Source of the DNA: Nitzschia sp. DOCU1
Taxonomy: Eukaryota; Bacillariophyta; Bacillariophyceae; Bacillariales; Bacillariaceae
Assembly: GCA_951394045.1 (NCBI GenBank)
Contig: CATOAN010000001.1
Location: forward strand, 1 to 14,270
Length of the DNA: 14,270 nt
Direction: 5' to 3'
Shown here: piece after piece, positions 9,216 to 14,270 of the stretch
Position numbering within the stretch: position 1 is the stretch's first letter
Layout of the letters: the number at the start of each line of letters is the position of its first letter
Program-made: the position numbers and the translations under genes
Notes under the pieces: generated by a model
Databases searched by the model: none
The model's input: only the letters and a program-made list of their open reading frames with translations
What the model was told of the DNA's origin: nothing

Positions 9216-9954
9216 AACTGCGCCGGGTCGGCGGATTTACTGAACTTGCACCTGATTTATTTTCTGTGTCCAGCTGCAACAAAAGCATTTGCAGTCAAAT
9301 CCAAAAACAAAAAATAATCTATCTGTGCGGATTCGGTGATTTACTTGCTGTGGCCAATATAGCTGCAAGCACACGTCCGGCCCCGCTGACGCCACGTTAC
9401 GTGCACGCTGAAACTTATTTGTCAGCAAGCGTGCCCGCTCCAGCTGAGACAGCCAAGTCAGCTCAGTAAAAGATACCAAAGGTGGCAGGGAGGCGCTTGC
9501 AGATGAATCAACTTAGCCAGCTACGTCCGCCTGCAGGTGGTTCAAGCAGTTCGGAAAATAAGCGCCCTCGGGCTCGCTGCTTTGTAGCAAGCAAAACGTT
9601 TGGAACCAAATCCGCAAAGCCAGGTTCATACAGCTGTCGGATCTGGCCGATTTAGCTGAAGCCGCGACTCTTGCAGCAACCTGATCTGGCTGCTGTGGCT
9701 GCTCGAGCCAGCCTGATTTAGCTGACCTGGCCGCCAACGCGCCGTTGTCAGCAAACCCAATTACATCAGACAAGTATGACACCTGCTTCACTTGATTTAG
9801 CTGGTGTAGTTTACTTCGCAGCAAAGGCATGTCCGGCTTCTTGGACACGATATTATTTGCCCGACAAAGCCGATTCAGCCTTAAGCGGGCTGCTGCAGCC
9901 TAACACGCGCAATCAAGTACATAGTGTGGTCCACGAAGGGCCGGGCGTGGATAA

Positions 9955-10360
9955 ACAGCTCTATCCGCAAAATCAGGTAAGTTAGCTTTGCTTGGCAAGA
10001 TCCAATCTTATTGACCTAGATGCAGGCGCGGCGACTGCAGCAAGCCTTATCTTGTGAACGTCTGCATAAAAGAAATCGTGCACCTGATTTGGCGGATTTG
10101 GCAACATGCGGACATCCGTCATCTGCAAAGCCATGTCATTTGTGTGCTTTACTAAATCATTTTGCAAGCAAGTTGCTTACAGCCGAGCCAATAGATCAAG
10201 CAGTTTGGTGGCGTAAGGGACAAGGCGCATGCCTGCAGCTCAATAACTTCGTCAGGCAAAGCAGCTGCATCAGTTAAACTGACCTTTTTGATTTCGTCGC
10301 CTTGGCTTCAGATGTTTTGGTTGCAGATGCTCCCCACTCATAAAGTAATCGCGTTTGTCG
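9955..10360. repeat. Extra block of about 405 bp in copy 5
   Basis: In copies 1-4, GTGGATAAGCATTAAG is continuous. In copy 5, GTGGATAA is followed by about 405 bp before ATTAAGTCGACG resumes at 10362. The block is made of the same short units as the rest: forward arms at about 10088-10112 (CTGATTTGGCGGATTTGG) and 10290-10312 (GATTTCGTCGCCTTGGCTTC), and a compact dyad TTTTGCAAGCAAGTTGC near 10160-10176. It encodes no recognisable protein. It may be an ancestral part of the unit lost from copies 1-4, or a segment gained before copies 5 and 6 separated; the array-like content favours loss. Confidence 0.85.
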
Positions 10361-11700
10361 GATTAAGTCGACGAAGCTGCCAATAAAGCGTTGGCAGCGG
10401 ACCTGATTGAATGAATTGAGCTGCAAGCAATAAAGGTGCAGTCTGCTCAGCTGAAGCAGCTACAACGCATATTTCCCTTATTGACGGTGCTTATCTGACT
10501 CAGGGGCTGGTCGCTACAGACGCATGTCCGGTCCCTTTCGGGCCAGATCCCTGATTCGATTTTATTCATTCGGAAATTTACGGCTAAATCAGCTGTGCCA
10601 AAGCAGGAGCAAGATGTCAAGGAGACCGGACATTTGCGCGCAGCAAAATTGATTTATTCTGATCAGTCAGGAACGCGTTTGCGGCGCCAGCCGGGTCTGA
10701 TGGATTTGACAGAGAGCGGAGTTTTTTTAATTAAATCAACAAAATCAAATACGTGCTGCGAATTAAATTTGCAAGCGAGACATTTGCAGCAAGCTTAAGT
10801 TGGCCATTGCAGCTGCAAGCGCCTTGTTTGCGGTCACTGAAAAACACTGGACCAGATGTGTACACTTCTCGACTTGCTTGGCATGGCTCGCTTGGCTACG
10901 AGCGCACTCCCAGCCACAGTATTAATTTGACCGAGTTGCTGCAGCTCCAAGCAATTCGCTGATATCTCAATCAGCAACGTCAGCTAGACAGTAAGTTTCG
11001 CAGGGGCTGGGCGCGTGGTCGCAGGGTCAATGATTCGGATCAGACACATCAACTTCATCAATTTGTTACACTTACCTCCTTCAACTGATTTGCGCGCGCG
11101 CAAAGCGTTCTCAGCTGGAACCGCTGGGGTGGTCAAATGCACTCATCTTTTGTTTTTGCTGAAGCTGCAGCTAAAGCGCGTGCGGCGGCTTTAGCTGGTT
11201 GAGGTAGCTGTAGGCGCGGCGTCGCAGCTGAATCAAGAAAGTCAATCAGATACGCCTACTTGGTATCATTAATTTCGCGGATGTAGTCGATGTAGCTTCA
11301 GGCGCATGTCCGTCCCCGCTGGCACCACGCTACCTTCCTGATTTAGCTGATGTGGCTGCAGTCGCAATCTTATCAGCTAAATCAATTGCATCAGTTTCGT
11401 GACTCCAAGGAAACGCAGGGGCGCTTGCGGCTGAGCCAACGACTCCGCACCAGTCAGCTAAGTCATGGAAAAACACCCACCTGTCCCTTTGCGGATTTAG
11501 CTGCACGCGCGGCGTTTGGACCTCTTTCAGCTAAGTAGAGAAAAGTGAGTAACCTGACTTGGCTGCTTCAGTTTTGCACGTGGCGCTAGCGGCGAACCTG
11601 ACTCGGCTGATTGAGTAGGGGCGGGCCGTTTGCAGTCAAATTGACCAAAGTAAATAAACAAGCGTTTCCAATGAGATCTACCTTTCTGGCTCAAGCGACT

Positions 11701-11723
11701 GGGCGGCGCGCGCGCGGCCGGCC
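11701..11723. repeat. Alternating GC tract ending in GGCCGGCC
   Basis: CGGCGCGCGCGCGGCCGGCC is an alternating purine-pyrimidine tract of the type that can adopt Z-DNA under negative supercoiling, followed by the perfect palindrome GGCCGGCC. Related tracts occur at 1585-1603 and 8850-8869. In copies 2 and 3 the same place reads GACGCGCGCGGGGCCGGCC. The length varies by CG dinucleotides between copies. Confidence 0.6.
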
Positions 11724-12369
11724 TTTTGGCACTTGTTACAGATTTGATTCATTCGGCCCAGCTACAAATGGGCGATTGCAAAAGTCAGCGAGATCAAATA
11801 AAACATACGATTCCAAAGGCGCCGGACGTCCGCTGCTCATGTCAATCCTCAAAAGTAAGATGCTAAATTCGTCGAGAAGGTGCATTCCGCTGGCTTCGTT
11901 GATTTGGGGCCGGGCAAGACGCTTGTACTTACATCAACTGTATCAAGCAAGTGTATTTTGCTGCGCGATGGAGTTGGCCCAGCCGCAAACGCATGCCTGC
12001 GGCCGCTGGCAGCTCATCGTCTACCTGATTTGTTCGATTTAGCTGCAAACGAAGCGTTTGTAGCAACAGCAACTGCGCAGGGCCAGCGGATTTTCTGAAT
12101 TTCCTCCTGATTTATTTTCTTTATTCAGCTGCAAAGGACGCGATTGCAGCCAAATCCAAACATAAACATAATCTATCTGTGCGGATTGGGTGATTTACTT
12201 GCTGTGGCCACTAAAGCTGCAAGCACACGTCCGGCCCCGCGGACGCCACGTCACGCGCACGTTTAACCTTATGTGTCAGCAAACGTGTCCGCTCCAGCTG
12301 AATCAGCCAGGTCAGTTCAATAAAAGTTCCCAAAGGTGGCAGGGAGGCGCTTGCAGATAAATCAACTTA

Positions 12370-12375
12370 GCCAAC
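12370..12375. other. 217-bp deletion junction near the end of copy 5
   Basis: ACTTAGCC runs directly into AACGCGCCG. In copy 4 these two sequences are separated: GCC at 9516-9518 and GCC at 9733-9735, exactly 217 bp apart. The deletion therefore joined two GCC trinucleotides and removed the segment holding the CGCCTGCAGGCG palindrome and the GATCTGGCC...CTGATC dyad. Short-homology slippage or recombination is the simplest cause. Confidence 0.85.
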
Positions 12376-12436
12376 GCGCCGTTTTCAGCAAAAACAAAGA
12401 CATCTGACGAGTCTGACACCTGCTTTACTTGACTGA

Positions 12437-14270
12437 GCTGGTGTTGTTTACTTCGCAGCAAAGGCGCGTCAGTCTCCTTGGACACGATATTATTCGTCCG
12501 GCAGAGCCGATTCAGCCCCCATGCGGGCTGCTGCAACTTAACGCGCGCAATCAAGTGATTTTTGTGGTCCCGAAGAGCCGGACGTGGATCAGCAACTTCA
12601 CCAGCGAAATCAGGTAAGTTAGCTTTGCTAGGTAAGTGTTTGATCCAATGTTATTGACTCGGATGCAGGCGAAGCGCTTGCAGCAAGCCTGATCCTGCGA
12701 ACGTCTGCATACAAGAAATCGTGCAGCTGATTTGGCTGATTTAGCAACATGCGGACGTCCGTCAACTGCAAAGCCATGTCATTTGTGTGCTTTACTAAAT
12801 CAATTTGCAAGCAAGTTGCTTACAGCCACACCAAGTAGATTAAGCAATGTGGTGACGCCAGGGATAAGGCGCATACTTGCAGCTCAGTGACTTTGTCAGG
12901 TAAAGCAGCTCCATCAGGTTAGCAGACCTTCTTGATTTCATCGATTTGGCTTCAGATATTTGATTGCAGCTGACCCCCCTTAATAAAATAATCGTGTCTG
13001 TCTGATTAAGTCAATGAAGTTGTCAACAAAGCGTTGGCAGCGGACCTGACTGAATTAATTTAGCTGCAAGCGAAAAAACACGCAGCCTGCTCAGCTGAAG
13101 CAGATAGAATGCACCTCTCTCTCACTGACGGCGCTCATCTTACTCAGCGGCTGGTAGCTACAGACGCGTGCCCGGTCACTTTCGGGCCAGATCACTGGTT
13201 CGTTTTACCGATTCGGTCATGTGCAACTTAATCATCTGTACCAAAGCAGTAGCGTGATGTCACGGAGACCGGGCATTTGCGCGCAGCAAAATTGATTGAT
13301 TCTGATCAGTCATGGGAGCACTTGCGGCGCCAGCCGGGTCTGATGGATTAAGCAGCAAGCGAAGGTTTTGCCATTAAATCAACAAAATCAAACATGTGCT
13401 GCGAGTTAATTAGCGGATTCATTTGCAAGCGAGACATTTGCAGCGACCTTAAGTTGGCGATTGCAGCTGTAAGCGCCTTGTTTGGAGTCACTGAATGAAC
13501 TAGGCCAGATGTGCACACTTCTCGAATTGTGTGGCATGGCTCACTTGGCTACGAGCGCGCTCCCAGCCACAGTATTAATTTGACTGAGTTGCTTCAGCTC
13601 CAAGCAATTCGCTGATCTCTCCATCAGCAGAGTCAGCTAGACAGTGAGTTTCTCAGGAACTGGGCGCATGTTCGCAGGTCAATAATTCGAATCAGAGCAA
13701 TCAACTTGATCAAGTTGTTCTACTTTTCTCCTTCAACTGATTTGCGCGCCCCAAGCGTTCTCAGCTGGAGCCGCTGGGGTGGATCAATGCACTCATCTTG
13801 TGCTTTGTTGAGGCTGCAGCTAAAGCGCGCGCGGCGGCAAACGTTGGTTGAGGTGGCTGTAGGCGCGGCGTCGATATGCCTCTAATTAATTTCGCTGATG
13901 TAGTCGAGGTGGCTTCAGGCGCATGTCCGTCCCCGCTGACACCACGTTACCTTCTTGATTTAGCTGTTGTGGCTGCAGACGCAATCTTATCAGCTCAGTC
14001 AATTACATCAGTTTCGTGGCTCCGAGGGAGCACAGGGGCGCTTGCAGCGGAATCACCGACTCCGCACCAACCAGCTAAGTCAGAGAAAACACCCACCTGT
14101 CCCTTCGCGGATTTAGTTGCACGCGCGGCGTTTGGACATCTTTCCGCGAAACAGGAAAAGGCGAGTAACCTGACTTGGCTGCTTCAGTTTTGCACGGGAC
14201 GCTAGCGGCGAACCTGACTCGGCTGACTGCGTAGCAGCGAGCCGCTTGCAATCAAATTGACCAAAATAAA
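12437..14270. repeat. HOR copy 6 (partial, cut by window end)
   Basis: The sixth anchor is at 12437. The copy carries the same extra block as copy 5 (12588-13013, shifting the GCATGTCCGG landmark to +729), a single version of the 110-bp segment (gap 329 bp), and the 36-bp deletion it shares with copy 3. It stops just after the TTTTGCACGGGACGC landmark at about 14195, so the last third of the unit is outside the window. Confidence 0.92.
12588..13013. repeat. Extra block in copy 6, homologous to 9955-10360
   Basis: This is the sister of the copy 5 block, with the same internal order: CAGGTAAGTTAGCTTTGCT, then CGAACGTCTGCATA or a near version, AACATGCGGAC, AAGCCATGTCATTTGTG, CAAGCAAGTTGCTTACAGCC, and a final CTGATTAAGT. 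It has a small extra piece near 12628-12645 containing a second GGTAAGTG. It differs from the copy 5 block by many point changes, so the two are not recent duplicates. Confidence 0.85.

Larger units (their letters stand above)
7365..9799. repeat. HOR copy 4 (2435 bp)
   Basis: This copy has a single version of the 110-bp segment, lacks the roughly 405-bp block, and keeps the complete 313-bp terminal segment that copy 5 has lost, so it serves as a reference unit. Landmark gaps are 317, 160, 328, 303, 253, 241, 233, 287 and 313 bp. It holds the cleanest short hairpin (9181-9215) and a T8 run at 7808-7815. The TATAAT string of copies 1 and 2 survives here as TTGTATAAT near 8428-8436. Confidence 0.93.
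9800..12436. repeat. HOR copy 5 (2637 bp, carries extra block)
   Basis: Same unit, but the distance from the anchor to GCATGTCCGG is 722 bp instead of 316-317 because of the block at about 9955-10360. The end of the unit is short: GCAGGGAGGCG to the next anchor is 96 bp instead of about 313, owing to a 217-bp deletion joined at GCC near 12370. Remaining gaps (159, 319, 306, 273, 242, 234 and 286 bp) match the other copies. Confidence 0.93.
1..14270. repeat. Satellite-like higher-order tandem array filling the window
   Basis: The whole window is covered by one complex repeat recurring with a period of 2302-2637 bp. Ten landmarks appear in the same order in every copy: the GCTGGTGT anchor, GTGGTCCCCGAAGGACCGG, GCATGTCCGGTCCCCTTCGG, GCGGCGCCAGCCGGG, TCAGGAACTGGGCGC, GTCCGTCCCCGCTGGC, TTTTGCACGGGGCGC, GCCGGACGTCCG, CGTTTGTAGCAACATC and GCAGGGAGGCG. 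Successive gaps in copy 1 are 317, 160, 437, 306, 240, 240, 233, 287 and 313 bp. No frame stays open for more than 143 codons and no homologous frame is intact in all copies, so I see no protein gene. Sister copies look roughly 90-98% alike by eye. The array runs off both window ends. A eukaryotic satellite is one reading; a large non-coding bacterial repeat is another. The sequence alone does not decide. Confidence 0.95.

Noticed and set aside
11611..12042. Longest open frame in the window (143 codons, plus strand)
   Set aside because: It lies across ordinary repeat sequence in copy 5. The homologous positions of copies 1-4 carry stops or frameshifts, there is no convincing ribosome binding site, and its protein shows no domain I recognise. 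It is open by chance.
13876..14205. 109-codon open frame in copy 6 with a close twin in copy 3 (6003-6299)
   Set aside because: The two are nearly identical only because this tract is a recent exchange between copies. Copies 1, 2 and 4 have different lengths and stops in this frame.
1..14270. CRISPR array
   Set aside because: There are no short identical repeats alternating with unique spacers of constant size. Repeat units are degenerate, the intervening pieces recur in every copy, and no cas gene is present.
1..14270. Integron cassette array with attC-like sites
   Set aside because: The inverted repeats recall attC sites in being imperfect palindromes, but I see no regular R-box and L-box core sites, no cassette genes between them, and no integrase.
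1..14270. Transposon or insertion sequence
   Set aside because: There is no transposase or reverse transcriptase frame, no pair of terminal repeats bounding a unit, and no target-site duplications. The private poly-A run at 4382-4396 is a local expansion inside continuous repeat.

Overview
The window is a 14.3 kb stretch with no gene I can support. It is one array of six head-to-tail copies of a complex repeat of about 2.3-2.6 kb. I call these higher-order repeat (HOR) copies. Using the anchor GCTGGTGT, copies begin at 1, 2534, 4836, 7365, 9800 and 12437, so the five complete units are 2533, 2302, 2529, 2435 and 2637 bp long. The sixth is cut by the window end. Both window ends lie inside the array, so its true size and flanks are unknown.

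A second level sits inside each copy. The sequence is built from degenerate short units related to a forward arm, GATTTAGCTG...GCTGCAAGCG, and to its reverse complement, CGCTTGCAGC...CAGCTAAATC. The two orientations alternate. Many neighbouring arms therefore form imperfect inverted repeats, from a tight hairpin with a 3-nt loop (9181-9215) to dyads of about 115-120 bp whose arms carry a GTCCGG / CCGGAC core (7396-7511, 5153-5272). The region is best described as a satellite-like array of diverged palindromes.

Ten landmark motifs keep the same order in every copy. Copies differ by block-size events: a 110-bp tandem duplication in copies 1 and 3, a block of about 405 bp present only in copies 5 and 6, a 217-bp deletion at a GCC microhomology at the end of copy 5, a deletion in copy 2, and a loss of about 45 bp before copy 3. 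Similarity is mosaic. The first third of copy 3 matches copy 1 at about 98%, and a later 540-bp tract of copy 3 matches copy 6 at about 98%, while the copies between are more diverged. This implies unequal exchange or gene conversion.

The many short open frames (143 aa or less) are Ala/Ser-rich translations of the repeat. They occur on both strands, lack convincing ribosome binding sites, and are broken by stops or frameshifts in sister copies. No rRNA, CRISPR array or transposase was seen, and I recognised no tRNA by eye.

The organism cannot be named. Base composition looks near balanced and CpG is common, which argues against a CpG-depleted vertebrate genome. More than 14 kb without genes would fit a eukaryotic satellite or heterochromatin block, or an unusual non-coding repeat region of a bacterium or its mobile DNA. 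There are no genes to work together; any function would lie in the DNA or RNA structure.
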